The notes under the pieces: model-generated
Databases searched by the model: none
The model's input: the letters and a program-made list of their open reading frames with translations, nothing else
Told to the model about the DNA's origin: nothing
Shown: positions 10,727 through 21,144 of the stretch, in pieces
Position numbering within the stretch: position 1 is the first letter of the stretch
Layout of the letters: each line of letters begins with the position of its first letter
Translations under genes and position numbers: made by a program
Origin: Carposina sasakii
Lineage: Eukaryota; Arthropoda; Insecta; Lepidoptera; Carposinidae
Length of the DNA: 64,000 bases
Assembly (NCBI GenBank): GCA_014607495.2
Contig: CP053166.1
Span: forward strand, 11,798,455 to 11,862,454
Direction of reading: 5' to 3'

Positions 10727-11090
10727 TCCCAACTAATATTATAATGCGAAAGAAAACGCCTTTGTAATTTTCCTTTTTTGTGAACTGTATTGATATGACT
10801 AGTGGACGCCCGCGACTCCATCCGCGCGGACTACAGAAAAAACAAAATGTCGAAATTATCCGGGATAAAAACATTTTCCCGGGATAAAAAGTAGCTTATA
10901 TGTTAAGTGGGATCTGTCACCATATATCCCTGAAAATTGCATCGAAATCGGTTCACCCGTTTCTGAGATTAGCGTGCACAAACGCACAGACAAACCGACA
11001 AAATTCTAAAAATCATTCTTTTGAGTACTATTGCGTTGATAAAGGTCGCCTATAATATTTCTCATATTTCTTCAATGTACAGACAGCATA
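10727..11090 (-). mobile_element. Helitron, reverse orientation, with a second Helitron 5' end beside it
   Basis: The reversed 3' terminus CTAGTGGACGCCCGCGACTC begins at 10799 after an A. The body runs through CATCGAAATCGGTTCACCCG to about 11087. It is the same family as 58896-59588 and lacks that copy's LINE insertion; here the target region reads AGACAAACCGACAAAATTC uninterrupted. Just upstream, 10727-10760 carries a forward Helitron 5' start (CCAACTAATATTATAATGCG), evidently from a truncated neighbour. Confidence 0.75.
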
Positions 11091-11124
11091 TTAAAGCATA
11101 AGATTTGTTTGTTTGATTTGTTCT

Positions 11125-11252
11125 CTCAGGCGATAAGCTAGTAAACTTGTCACTGATCGTTTACATCTGACCCCGCTATGCTATGCGTGGCTGTTGGATC
11201 TCCTTTATGACCCTGCATTTCTGGCTACCCTATTTCGGGAGCACAACCGCCG
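11125..11252 (-). repeat. RPT-2 copy, reverse (family description)
   Basis: RPT-2 in sense orientation runs: GGGTAGCCAGAACTGCAGG, TCATAAAGGAGATCC, GCCACGTTTAGCATAGCGGG, GTCAGATGT, GATCAGTGACAAGTTGCTAG, CTTATCGCCTGAGAGA, GAGTTCCTTAGTCGACTCTTACGAT, ATTCACGGAAGGAGATGCAG, CTGATGT.TCTAGTGAAGCCCC. About fourteen partial copies are scattered through 11-57 kb. It has no coding capacity. It may be the 3' region of a LINE or a composite SINE; the sequence does not decide. This copy preserves the first two thirds. Confidence 0.75.
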
Positions 11253-11309
11253 CCGCACTGCAATTTGTTTGTTTGTTATCTCTTCACACTTTATTTACTC
11301 GACAAATCT

Positions 11310-11520
11310 TTAATTTATTTATTATTCTTTATTGTACACAGAAAATATATAGCAGGTAAGTATATAACATAGATAATGTACAAAGGCGAGCTTATCTCTT
11401 AAAGAGATTTCTCCCAGCAAACCAGAAAATATATATAGGCGGATTGTATGTGTACACATCTTCTCAAAATTTTGCATACATATGGGTAGAGGTATACTTG
11501 GGAGTACAGAGAAGGACATA
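11310..11520 (-). repeat. RPT-7 copy, reverse
   Basis: TTATTCTTTATTGTACACAG, then ATGTACAAAGGCGAGCTTAT and AAAGAGATTTCTCCCAGCAA. The minus-strand open frame over it is a by-product of the repeat and not a gene. Confidence 0.65.
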
Positions 11521-11524
11521 GGCT

Positions 11525-11640
11525 CATTTTCGCGCGTTCGTCAAGTCACATGATAAAGTCAAACCGCCATTAGTGAAAGTGTGGCAACAACGTCGATGTC
11601 GAAAGTCGATGCCACACGATGTTATATCGTCTAAACACGA
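11525..11640 (-). repeat. RPT-10 copy, reverse
   Basis: The minus strand reads GGCATCGACTTTCGACATCG, then GACTTTATCATGTGACTTGA and CGAACGCGCGAAAATGAG. It matches 17555-17660 and 57400-57500, which share TCACGTGACTTGACGAACGC-like words. Function and class are unknown. Confidence 0.6.
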
Positions 11641-12507
11641 TGTACCCATATCTTCATACAAATTTACGTATTTTTGTTGCCTACATAAATCTAACCTATT
11701 CATCTCAGAACTAAATCAACGTAACAGTTACACCTGCGTTTCTTTACACGTTTGATGTAAATCTAGTTGAGCTAAATTATAACATTTACAAATAACAACT
11801 TGTATATTAATAAACGTGCCTCGTACAGTGGAAAATAGGGCGGAAAGCCGCTTGAGTATTTACATACAAATTTACCTAGTGATACTGTCATAAATTATCC
11901 TAGTCATTCATACTGGGTTATATGAATAAATTTTGTTGTCTATTAAAGTATTATATAAAAAGTAAAGGCTTTAATCCTTGAATAATAAAGGAAATTATAG
12001 ACCTTATACTATCATCTGAGATAAACAGTACCTAAACACAACTCATAAAAAAGTACCTGCGTCCTTCCATTTTAGAGATTTTTGGAAACATTTCCCATTG
12101 GATTCGTTACCAGTCTAGAGATTGTATATGGACTGGGGACCCGAAACACGGTGATAGGCTCGCCGTTCATCCCTTACGACGTGGGGTGAAAAGTGGGTAT
12201 GTGAACATTCTGCCCAACCCCATTGAAGGTAAAGCTTCTGCCTAATCCTGTTCAAGATATAGATCATATGAATTCTTAATTATCATTTTACAGGCGCATT
12301 ATTTATCATGCAATTTTTTATATCTTAAAATAGGAAGGTAATTATGAAATCCCGCAGGAAATTTGCTAAATTGAATTCGCTTTTAGCCACTCTTGCTAAA
12401 CTCTTGTCAGCTGCAGTAGAACCGTAACCACTAACTGAGTGCATAGTTAAATATGGACGTTGATAAAGGTGGTTTTACATTATGTTTAGTACACGTTAGT
12501 TGACCCT
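11641..12507. other. AT-rich noncoding stretch
   Basis: Nothing is recognised except scattered words such as CTGCCCAACCCC and GGGGTGAAAAGTGGGTATGTG near 12180-12230, which may be repeat debris. Confidence 0.45.
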
Positions 12508-12617
12508 GTATTAACAAAAAAGCTATTTTTATCCCGGGAAAATATTTTTATCCCGGATAATTTCGACATTTTGTTTTTTCTGCAGTCCATGCGGACAAAG
12601 TCGCGGGCATCCAGTAG
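12508..12617 (+). mobile_element. Helitron 3' end, 5'-truncated
   Basis: CTATTTTTATCCCGGGAAAA, CGACATTTTGTTTTTTCTGC, a decayed hairpin GTCCATGCGGACAAAGTCGC, and the terminus CCAGTAG before T. The upstream half is missing. Confidence 0.7.
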
Positions 12618-12650
12618 TAGTTAATATTACAAACCAACATATTGTTCAAA

Positions 12651-12776
12651 GGGGGACATTTTGCGAAAGAGACGTTTTACGAAAGGGAAATTTTGCGCAA
12701 GGGACGTTTTGCGAAAGGGACATTTCGCGAAAGGGACTTTTTGCGACCAGGGGACATTTTGCGAAAGGGACATTAC
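12651..12776 (+). repeat. 16-bp minisatellite, about 7.5 units
   Basis: Units approximate GGGACATTTTGCGAAA, with variants such as GGGACGTTTTGCGAAA and GGGACATTTCGCGAAA. It begins 34 bases after a Helitron 3' terminus. Unit lengths vary slightly (16-18), and it is open in one plus-strand frame, but nothing suggests translation. Confidence 0.9.
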
Positions 12777-12858
12777 ACTACAGTTAACATGGTGGTATCA
12801 TAGAGTAAATATTCATTAGATTAGTAATACACTCTATAGGTATATACGCAGAAAAGAC

Positions 12859-13060
12859 GGCCGATTGGTGTAGTTGGTAGTGAACCTGCCCATCGCGCCA
12901 TAGGTCTTAGGTTTGAATCCCGGTAGGTGCAGACATTGATATGATGAATAAACAGCAGAAACAGCACTCCATCCGTTGTTCTTATACGCTCATGGAATGA
13001 ACATTGCCGTTGTGTAAACTATATATATTATTCTGATGTCTAAACTACCTTTACTTTGAC
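12859..13060 (+). repeat. tRNA-derived SINE (RPT-6)
   Basis: The head (12859-12932) is tRNA-like: GGCCGATTGGTGTAGTTGG with a Pol III box A-like segment, and GGTTTGAATCCCGG resembling box B. The unrelated body then starts AGACATTGATATGATGAATA. The same head and body junction (GCAAACATTGATATGATGAA) occurs in reverse at 51835-51957, which shows a mobile family rather than a tRNA gene. The 3' end is not sharply defined. Confidence 0.8.
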
Positions 13061-14273
13061 TCTTCGTGGATATAGGTACCTGACACATGACCTTAGGTAG
13101 GTATTTTTAGTTTGACATTATCAAACATTAAATATTTACCTTATATTTACATTACAATGTAGGTAAGTTTATTTATTTTGCTTCTGGAATAACGTATTTT
13201 TATCCATTTTTGATAAGTCCTTTGATACTGTCTTTGAAATAATAAATAAATAAATACATAAGTTGGCAAATCATAGCCATACCTTAAACTGATCAATCGA
13301 TCAACGCGGTGTGATCAACGCTGATCACAGAGACATGAAACTTTGAGGATGTGTTTGTTGCATGACGTAGACATCTGTTATGAAAGGATTTCTCCCACGG
13401 CACTGGGAAAGACGGGAATTCTTAAATTTACGCGGACCAAGTCGTGGGCAGCCCCTACATATATTATTTGTAACACCCATTTACATATATTAAAATTCTA
13501 TTATAGAGGGTACCTACTTATATTTACTCTCCCTTATTTAAACTTTGTAATCGATTCCATCAATTTCATAGTGTGTATCTATCTATATTTGCTTCCGTTC
13601 GGGAATTGGTTTCTAAAGGTCCAAACGTTTGAAAAACTGAACCTTTCATTACGTCGATCTATTTACTTGCTACATTGGTTTCATGACCGAAGCCTGATCC
13701 TACATCCCTATGACAGATGTTTCTATAAATACCAATGTTTTATTTATTTTCATTATATCGCGAAATCTCGCGAATCATAGTACCTACATCTGTCTTGCAA
13801 TAATCACTAGAAAATACTAGTTATTTCAGGATTAAACGTCCCTATTAATTTGTACGCAATTCTAAACACATTTACCTAGGTATTTCCACAGGGTATTTCA
13901 ATAAATATAAACATGTAAGTAGCTATCTAGAAATTAAGTGAAACTAAAATTTTACATCTTTGCGTAACTTCGTTTAAGCAATCCTTGGCTACATCGCTAG
14001 TGTCTTTGTAAAATTAATATTGTTTCATTCATTTTATTTAGTTCCGTAAAAATCCGTGGGACTACATCATTGGAACGGACATAGTCGTACAAAGGTATTA
14101 AAAGTTAGTTATTAGGTGCTTAGTCCGTCTAGCTCGAGCTAAGTATCGGTGGCGCCAACTCGTTAAAAATGTATGGAGTTACTACTCAGACATTTATTAT
14201 TTGAGTAATAGGTATTTATTTATATCTATTAGGTTCTCTGTGACTCAATTGGCAATGATTAGTGAGAAACATA
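13061..14273. other. AT-rich stretch with a Helitron 3' relic
   Basis: At about 13385-13455, ATTTCTCCCACGGCACTGGG followed by ACGCGGACCAAGTCGTGGGC looks like the 3' part of the Helitron subfamily seen in reverse at 18286-18480. The 145-codon frame at 13343-13780 runs through this relic and AT-rich DNA and is not judged a gene. Confidence 0.5.
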
Positions 14274-14584
14274 TACAGGATGTTTTTCGTTGCCACCCTT
14301 AACGAAGAGTACCTACGTACTCTATACATCAAATAAAGTGAGTTTATGCCAAAAAATATGCTGGGAAATTACTTCATCGAGCGAAATTTATAGTGTCCAG
14401 TATTTAGCTAGTTTTTTCATAGACATATTAATGCAGCAAAATGTAGTCTATTTACTCAACTTTAAACCCTATTATTTTGGGAACCAAACACTTCCCAGGT
14501 ATGCTTTCATGGAGAAAAATGATCGTGATGATGAGGAGATTTAGTAGTTTTCCAGAACGTTGGCGACCAAAAAACATCCCATAT
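14274..14584. mobile_element. RPT-4: MITE-like element with inverted ends
   Basis: The left end ACAGGATGTTTTTCGTTGCC is mirrored by the right end GGCGACCAAAAAACATCCC. Internal landmarks are CACCCTTAACGAAG, TCATGGAGAAAAATGATCGT and GATGATGAGGAGATT. A longer copy lies at 41590-41986 and a degraded one at 49541-49780. ATATA lies near both edges. Superfamily not assigned. Confidence 0.7.
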
Positions 14585-14596
14585 AAATTTTTCATG

Positions 14597-14705
14597 ATAG
14601 AGTGCGTTTCACCAAATAGCGCTAGCTACTGTAGCTATGAGTACATTATCTGTGTTACTGCATACCAAAAACGTTATAAAATCCGGAATAGGAGTAAGAA
14701 ATATA
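14597..14705 (+). repeat. RPT-11 copy
   Basis: GCGTTTCACCAAATAGCGCT, then CATTATCTGTGTTACTGCAT and AAAATCCGGAATAGGAGT. It is shared with 16858-16968 and directly adjoins RPT-4, so it may be part of a larger composite. Confidence 0.6.
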
Positions 14706-15790
14706 TCTCAATTTTCGACGAGCGTAGGATCTTTCTGCATATATGTATAACTCAATATTGGCCATGCTGGCGCTTATTTCACTTATCCTATTACCCATCG
14801 ATATAGTTCTTTTAGTTTAGTTTTTCAGTTTCCCGAAGGAAAGGCAAGGGCAACTATGTTAATACAGCTATTGTCTTTAGTAGAATGATTTCTGAATTTA
14901 TAATGTATTGATGAATGGGAAACGTCAGGAAACCGAAAGTATTTGAACTGCAAATAATGTTGCTTTATCTGAGGCCCCGGTATACATACACGATTCGATT
15001 TATATTGTGTACATTGTACATTATTCCTTTGTTCCGGTCTATGTAAATAATGTATGAGATAATTTATTTACCTCCGGAATACTGACTCTTTTGCTCATTT
15101 TAACTCGTAAATCTTTTCCCTGGTTAGGAACATTACTTTGAAGTTTATTTATAACTTTACTAAATCTGTTTAAAGCAAAAGAAAAAATTAAAGTCTTATT
15201 TTTTTCCTGAGATTATGATGTTTTTATGAGATAAAAACACCCTTGGCAGGTGTCTAAAGAAATAAATGCTTTCGCTAATGATGCCCTCAACTTAATATTT
15301 TTTTTAGTTTAGTTTTTTACTTGTCACAATTTGTTTCTTAAAATTGTTTTATTTTCAATTTAAGTTCGTTAATGTCGTTTTGTTTAAAATATAGGTGCTT
15401 CACCTATGGCCCTTGTAACGTTTGTGAATACTACGATACTCGTACAGGTTCTCCTAGTGTAGGATTCGCAGTAAAGACAAAATATTATTGAATGTATTTT
15501 TGGAAATAAACCCTTTTTTACATTATTTTATCTCACTTATGTAATATTTTAAAATCTATTAGTGCTTATATTATCTGACCACCATTAATGTATTTATTTC
15601 AAGTTATAATTTTGATTTATTAACTTTTTAATCTAAGACGTAACAATAATAAATGTTGTGCACGCCTATAATTTATGTATGAAATGTAATATATATACAT
15701 AGTTGGTGAGCCTAAATAAATAAATAAATATTTTAATGCTAGTATGTACCTAATAACTTGCTAAGTAAATGATATTAAATTATACTAAAG
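14706..15790. other. AT-rich noncoding stretch
   Basis: No gene, RNA or defined repeat is seen. AAATAAATAAATAAATATTT near 15715 is simple AT-rich sequence. Confidence 0.5.
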
Positions 15791-15792
15791 TT

Positions 15793-15926
15793 TCTCGTGC
15801 TGGGGTTCACTAGAATAGGTATAGGCGACTTTTCACTGATCATTTACATCAATCCTCGCTATGGCAGAAGTGGGATCTCCTTTACTATCCTGCAGTTCCG
15901 GCTCATTTCGGTAACTCAGCCTTGTA
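15793..15926 (-). repeat. RPT-2 copy, reverse
   Basis: TGCTGGGGTTCACTAGAATA through ACTGATCATTTACATC to CCTGCAGTTCCGGCTCATTT. The middle Ser/Thr-like block is deleted, so two distant family segments are joined. Confidence 0.65.
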
Positions 15927-16397
15927 TATGATATATCCTTTACAACTGTAAGTACCTACCTTGGACCCGTAAATAACCCTAGCGGGTTTAAAGGGCTTAT
16001 ATAAATAAACACTTTTCAAGTAAAGCGGAAATTAAAATTTGGCCCTTCCTGCAGATTCGGCATTCGATTTTCGGCACAATATCGAATAAGTAGGTATTTT
16101 TTGAGGCCGAGTTACTTTTACCTGCTTTATACTATCTTCAAAATTGACTCTTTTCTTAGAGTGTAACAGAAGGGGTATATATGAAAAAATCTTCTGCCTT
16201 CAAAGGAGATAAGAGTGATTGCCTCATACTGCTCTACATTAAGCACTTTGACGTCTCTAAATCCTTCCGTGCTTCTACCCCATTTTACACGATCATTGAA
16301 GAGACATGACAGCGGACTGACCCAAATTACTCCCAACCCATTATTAATAAGTAGATACCACAATACTTGCCTATACAAAAGTCCATAAGCCTTGTAA
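15927..16397. other. Noncoding stretch with a weak minus-strand open frame
   Basis: An 83-codon frame at 16127-16378 (minus) has words such as GRRFFHIYPFCYTL. It could be a retrotransposon relic but has no decisive motif. Confidence 0.3.
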
Positions 16398-16634
16398 TCC
16401 CAACTAATATTATAAATGCGAAAGTAACTCTGTCTGTCTGTCTGTTACGCTTTCCCGCTTAAACCTCGCAACCGATTTTGATGAAATTTGGTACAGACAA
16501 TCTTTAGACCCTGAGACAGAACATAGGCTACTTTTTATTTCGAAAAAATATCATATAAATATTTTAATCGGGTTTATATCAACATTTTGTTTTTTTTTGC
16601 AGTCCACGCGGACGGAGTCGCGGGCGTCCACTAG
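16398..16634 (+). mobile_element. Short Helitron, complete ends
   Basis: Starts TCCCAACTAATATTATAAAT after A and ends GTCCACTAG before T. The hairpin GTCCACGCGGACGGAGTCGC lies just inside. At 237 bp it is very close in size and order to 1874-2106, and there is no flanking duplication, as expected of Helitrons. Confidence 0.85.
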
Positions 16635-16857
16635 TTAATATATAAAACAAAATACCAAGCTTTATGGGAGCCATTTTGCGTCCGGCGATTTCCTCTTGCA
16701 TTATTCGTATTAAGCACTGGGGCGGGTAGTTGTAAATCATTGTTACTGGCCTGGGAAACGCGGACTTTATGGCGAACGGCGCGGAACTGACATTGCGCTG
16801 GTTTGTTTTTCTGTACAGATTTTGATACTTACAGCTTCTCCTGAAATACAGCTGCTA

Positions 16858-16968
16858 GAGAGCATTTCACCAAATAGTCCCTTTGAACTGCGCTAGTTAC
16901 TATGTGTATAACATTATCGGTGTTACTGCATACAAAAAATGTGAGTTTTAAAATCAGGCATAGGAGTT
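16858..16968 (+). repeat. RPT-11 copy
   Basis: GCATTTCACCAAATAGTCCC, CATTATCGGTGTTACTGCAT and GGCATAGGAGTTGTTC match 14597-14705. The stretch upstream (16675-16855) is somewhat GC-richer, with GGGCGGGTAG and GGCGAACGGCGCGGAAC, but otherwise unrecognised. Confidence 0.6.
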
Positions 16969-17554
16969 GTTCTATTTAACGGACTCTACTCGAATACCAG
17001 TGTTTCAGGATCACACCAAATTTAGTTTTGCAAAAACATTTGGCGAACTAGCTTTTTGCGTATTGATTCAGTGTAGGGTGAAGGGCCCGGTGGAAGAACT
17101 CATGGGTTGAAATAAAAATATGCACTAATACTAGTAGTAGTTTGTCTTTTTTTCAAGCGTAACAGGAGTAAGCATATAACTCAAGGTATTGAAATACAGA
17201 AGTCGCCCAGCGGGTTCGCAGAATTGACCTGAACGTTTGAAGCTGCATTGTATGTGCAAGCGCATGCCAAGCATAAGTATGTAGTAGTTTAGCAAATAAA
17301 GCATACCTTATTTTATAACATAATACATAGAACTAAAGACAGGTAGGTAGGTACTTTAAAAGCCATCCCAGAAAGGCTCCATGAAATTTTAATATTTTTA
17401 GTAGATTGTGAGGCATGATTTTTCTAGTTAAAATTCGCCTGAGCTGATGCGGCGAGTCGATTAATTAAATAGGAGGGTTGGTACTCTCAGGTTCATTCTT
17501 GCGATCTTCGCTGTCACTCTTAAAATAGCTACATTGTCTAAGGCCCCTGGTAAC
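16969..17554. other. Noncoding stretch
   Basis: Nothing recognised. Confidence 0.5.
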
Positions 17555-17660
17555 ATGGCTTGGCATCGACGTTCGTTGTAGCACTCCAACTAATAGCGGT
17601 TTGGACTACATCACGTGACTTGACGAACGCGCAAAAATGAAGGCATCCTATTAGAGCAAA
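17555..17660 (+). repeat. RPT-10 copy
   Basis: GGCATCGACGTTCGTTGTAG, then GACTACATCACGTGACTTGA and CGAACGCGCAAAAATGA. The reverse copy at 11525-11640 keeps the same order. Confidence 0.6.
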
Positions 17661-18285
17661 CGTGTCGGTGACAATCGAGAAATATTGTAAAAAGTAACAA
17701 TATTTTTCGATCGAACCGATGGAGATTCGACAATAACACGTTTATGGGTCTTCACTTAAGATTTTTAAAAGAGAACGTGCTTCGAAAATAGATAAACTAC
17801 TAGTAGCTTTTGTAATGCCTGAAGCGAATATAAAACGTTTGTAGTAGCATTGTACGAGCGAGTGCATGGCATCGGTTAGGGCGTGGTTACGGTCGACAAA
17901 TCAGTTATTTAAATGTGAGAACGCAGCTTAAAGCTGGCTCTTGAAGGAAAATATATTGTTTTAATTTGTTCCATTGTAATCGCCAGAACTGCGGGATAAG
18001 AGAGATTCTATAGCCACGTTTAGCTAGCATACTGGGGTCATATGAAGAGTGATAAGACAAGCTATCACCTGAAAGTATGTCTCTAAATTACAGTCGTTTT
18101 GGTGTGAAGATGTAACAAATAAACTAACTTACTTTCGCTTCTATAAATGCGTGCCTAACTAGGATCTTTCACTACACTGTAAATATTTACTTTTGGAACC
18201 CTTGGTGAAGACATAATGAATTTATGCGAATGGTCAACGTAAAAGGTTCTTAATAAGGATTTAGCCTGTGGTAGCTGTTGTCCAA
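17661..18285. other. Noncoding stretch
   Basis: ACACGTTTATGGGTCTTC and neighbouring words may be the distal part of RPT-10. At 18015-18075 the words GGGGTCATATG.AGAG.GATAAG.CAAGCTA..CACCTGA look like RPT-2 debris. No gene is seen. Confidence 0.4.
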
Positions 18286-18480
18286 ATACTAGTGGGTGCC
18301 CACAACTTAGTCTGTGTAAATCTTTAAATTCCCGTTTTTTTTTAGTTCCCGTGGGAATTTCGAGAAATCCTTTCTTATCGGATGCCTATGTCATACATAG
18401 AACTTTATTCATTTATTACACCCTTCAAGTTTCAGGTCTCTAACACAGTTTTGGCTGTGTGTCGATTCTTAGTCATTCAG
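18286..18480 (-). mobile_element. Helitron relic, reverse
   Basis: CTAGTGGGTGCCCACAACTT at its left edge is a decayed reversed Helitron 3' terminus. AATTCCCGTTTTTTTTTAGTTCCCGTGGG and TGCCTATGTCATACATAGAA follow the subfamily order. The 5' end is not clear. Confidence 0.6.
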
Positions 18481-19002
18481 GACAAAGCGTTTGGAAGAGA
18501 AAAGGCAAGGTACATCGTAAAAAAATAATAAGTAGGTACTTTGAAAAATGTATATTAGCATATAATATTACTCGAGATACTACTTCCATCATTTGTACCT
18601 CATAAATATTTTTATTACATTTGGTTAGTAAAAAGACCATGACCCCGATCGGTCAGGTCTCTACCAAACAAATTAAAAGTTCAAAAACACATTTTTTATG
18701 ACAATGAATGTACATTTTGTTGTTATAGTGTATGGTTAAAAAATTGATATGACAGTTAACATGTACATTTTAATGAATTTATAGCCGTTGGTGATTTCCG
18801 ATAGGTTTTATTATTATTTATGAGATAGGTAATCGAATACTTTTGTGAGCATCATGTGATATTACGAAGTTATCTCCGATGAATGAAATTTGAATGAATC
18901 TTGTAGTGTTTTTGGGGTGTTTCTTCTATTTTTAACCGCCTTCTAAAAAGAGATGTTATCAATTCGTCTGTATGCTTTTTTTCATAAATTTCAAGCAAGT
19001 CA
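18481..19002. other. Noncoding stretch with a short dispersed repeat
   Basis: At about 18935-18985, TTTTTAACCGCCTTCTAAAA followed by ATTCGTCTGTATGC is the reverse complement of 23490-23540. It is a widely dispersed lepidopteran sequence. The rest is unrecognised. Confidence 0.5.
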
Positions 19003-19140
19003 TGTGCTGGTACGGGGCTTCACTAGAACACATCAGCTGCAACTTCTTCCGTGAATGTCATTAGAATCGACTACGGAAATCAGGCACGTTCTCTCAGGCG
19101 ATGAGCTAGTTTGGCTCTGCTATCCTAAACGTAGCTGTTA
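19003..19140 (-). repeat. RPT-2 copy, reverse
   Basis: GTGCTGGTACGGGGCTTCAC through TCTCTCAGGCGATGAGCTAG. This copy best preserves the 3' part of the family (TCTAGTGAAGCCCCGTACCAGCAC in sense). Confidence 0.7.
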
Positions 19141-19579
19141 ACCAATTTTAGATCATAGCTGTGTATGTATAAATGTATTTAAATTCTATGCAATTTTTCT
19201 TGAATTGTCCACATTTATTAAATTCTTACATAGCACTTTTGCTCTCCTGGTCAACGTCAATATAAATATCTATTATGTAGAGCCATCGTGACGTACCCGT
19301 GTTTCCAGGTAAATTTAGATGGGTAAATCCCTTGTCCCACTTAGGGCATTTCGTAAGATTTCCGTTTTGTTTACCTGCACCTTTGTTTACTGCATTCGTA
19401 CTGCGTAAATCAACTCAGTGGCACACATTTTGATCTAAAACTGTAACACCGTATGCAAGGTGTGGCTAACGATGTCTAACGTTTCACAGCAGTTAATATA
19501 CTCTTTGGTTTGTCTCTAAGCTATGGATATAACATGTAGGTACATATACACAATGCTGTGTTTTCCAAACTTGAGTATC

Positions 19580-19927
19580 CGGCACTGCAGGATCACAAAT
19601 GAGAGTCTGCAGCCACGTTTAGCATAGCAAGGCCAGATCCATCCTGCAGAGGTTTGCAAACTTATTTCGTCTAACGTCCACTTTGAAAATCAGTAGTGCC
19701 CCCCATTTTTATTTCACCTTAAAATGTCAATAGCATATTAGTTGTGCTATTTTTTTCTGGGGCCATAACTGCCTCTCTCTAGGCCTCCAAGGCCCACGAG
19801 GGGGCGTTATCGTCCACTTTGGGAAAGACTGTAGAGACAGCGGCACTGAGTTCCTTAGTCGACTCTTACGATATTCACGGAAGGAGATATGCTACTGATA
19901 TTCTAGTGAAGCCCCGCATCAGGACCG
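19580..19927 (+). repeat. RPT-2 copy split by a MITE-like insert
   Basis: The left part runs GGCACTGCAGGATCAC to AGCATAGCAAGGCCAGAT; the right part resumes at CTGAGTTCCTTAGTCGACTC. Between them (about 19648-19838) lies foreign sequence beginning CAGAGGTTTGCAAACTTA and ending CACTTTGGGAAAGACTG, which resembles hAT-type inverted ends. I could not find an 8-bp target duplication, so the insert class is tentative. Confidence 0.6.
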
Positions 19928-20439
19928 GATATAGGTAAGTGATTGATGTTTAGGAGACAAGTAGCTTTATACCTACAGAAATCGACGAGTATTTATTTTC
20001 ACTGAGCTATAACGATGAAGATTATAGCCTCTAGTTCACACTTCGAAACTTACCTACCCTTCACCCACCTATATAGTTTAAGTACCTATTAATAAGGGGT
20101 CAAAGAGCATACACCTTATAGTCAATAAAATCTTCAGACCAATAAAATTTGTCAATAAACACGCTGGCGATCAACTGACGATGCGATGTAAGAATAATGT
20201 TTTTCAGATTTTATTTTCGTACTAGCAACCTACCTACGCAAATCGAGGAAAGGGGTTAACAATATCTATAGGTATGTATCTTCTAAAGGTTTTATCCACT
20301 AATAGGCGGGTCCATACAGAGCGAGTATGATACTCGTATATCCTGTTTAAAAACAACTTACTTTGAAGTTGTTAACACCTGGGCCCAGGGCATGTCGCCA
20401 TCTCCTTTTGTATAAAAACAATACATATGTACATTTCAC

Positions 20440-20634
20440 AAAATGGGGTAGCCGGAACTGAGCAGGATCGCGAAGGAGATCGTACAGTCAAGTTTAGTAT
20501 AGCCGGGTCAGATGTTAAAGATCAGTGATAATTTATGTTGCTAGCGACACATCCCCCGAAAGAACACCTTAACTTAGTCGACTCTTACGATATGAAGCTG
20601 ATGTATTCTAGTGAAGACCCGCATCAGCACAGAC
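20440..20634 (+). repeat. RPT-2 copy, near full length
   Basis: GGGGTAGCCGGAACTGAGCA to TTCTAGTGAAGACCCGCATC. All family blocks are present in order with only small gaps, which makes this a good reference copy. Confidence 0.75.
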
Positions 20635-20690
20635 ATGAATCAATGGAAGATAATCTGCCATAATATGTGAAAAAAATATTTTTTTATGTA

Positions 20691-21144
20691 TTAAATAGGC
20701 TTACGCTTGACCACAACGCGTCTGATGGTAATCACCGTTGCAGTCAAAGATGGAGCTCTCTTGCCTAAAAGAAACCGGTTCACTCTCGACTTGAAGACCG
20801 CAAGATTATAGTTCATGGGGAACAGGGATTCAGGCAGGAAGTTCCACAGCTTGGCCGTTCGCACTATGAATGTTGAAGCAAAACGCTTGGTACGAGTTTT
20901 CGGCATTTCAACCGTGAACCGGTAGGTATCGCCTTGTCGTTTCCCTGGTCGTTCGGTGGTAGAAAGGTGCTGGGGGAATTAGGTTGTGAAGTCCCAACGC
21001 ACACTCCCCGAAATGTAACCTGTAGAATACCGAGAGACTTGCAACTTTACGTCGAGGCTCAAGACTTTGCAATCTAGCTTTGCACAGTGAGTGATTGCCG
21101 ATCAGCCTTTTGGCTCGGTCTTCGATAGCTTCCAACCGCCTCAA
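20691..21144 (-). pseudogene. Jockey/R1-type LINE C-terminal relic
   Basis: The minus-strand frame 21144-20908 reads RLEAIEDRAKRLIG, then FYRLHFGECALGLHNLIPP and FYHRTTRETTRR. After a frameshift near 20907 the next frame gives MPKTRTKRFASTF, LWNFLPESLFPMNYNLAVFK and SRVNRFLLG. This order (QxRAxRLIG, FYRxxxGxCSxxL, RTxRLWNSLP, FKSxVNxxLLG) is typical of the ORF2 C-terminus of arthropod LINEs annotated as jockey-like polymerases. The catalytic RT core is absent and the frame is broken. Confidence 0.85.

Noticed and set aside
13343..13780. 145-codon plus-strand open frame
   Set aside because: It runs through a Helitron 3' relic and AT-rich DNA, is rich in Tyr/Leu/Ile/Phe as expected from composition, and shows no motif or splice context.
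16127..16378. 83-codon minus-strand frame with GRRFFHIYPFCYTL
   Set aside because: It hints at a retrotransposon product, but no RT, RNase H or closing LINE motif can be pointed to.
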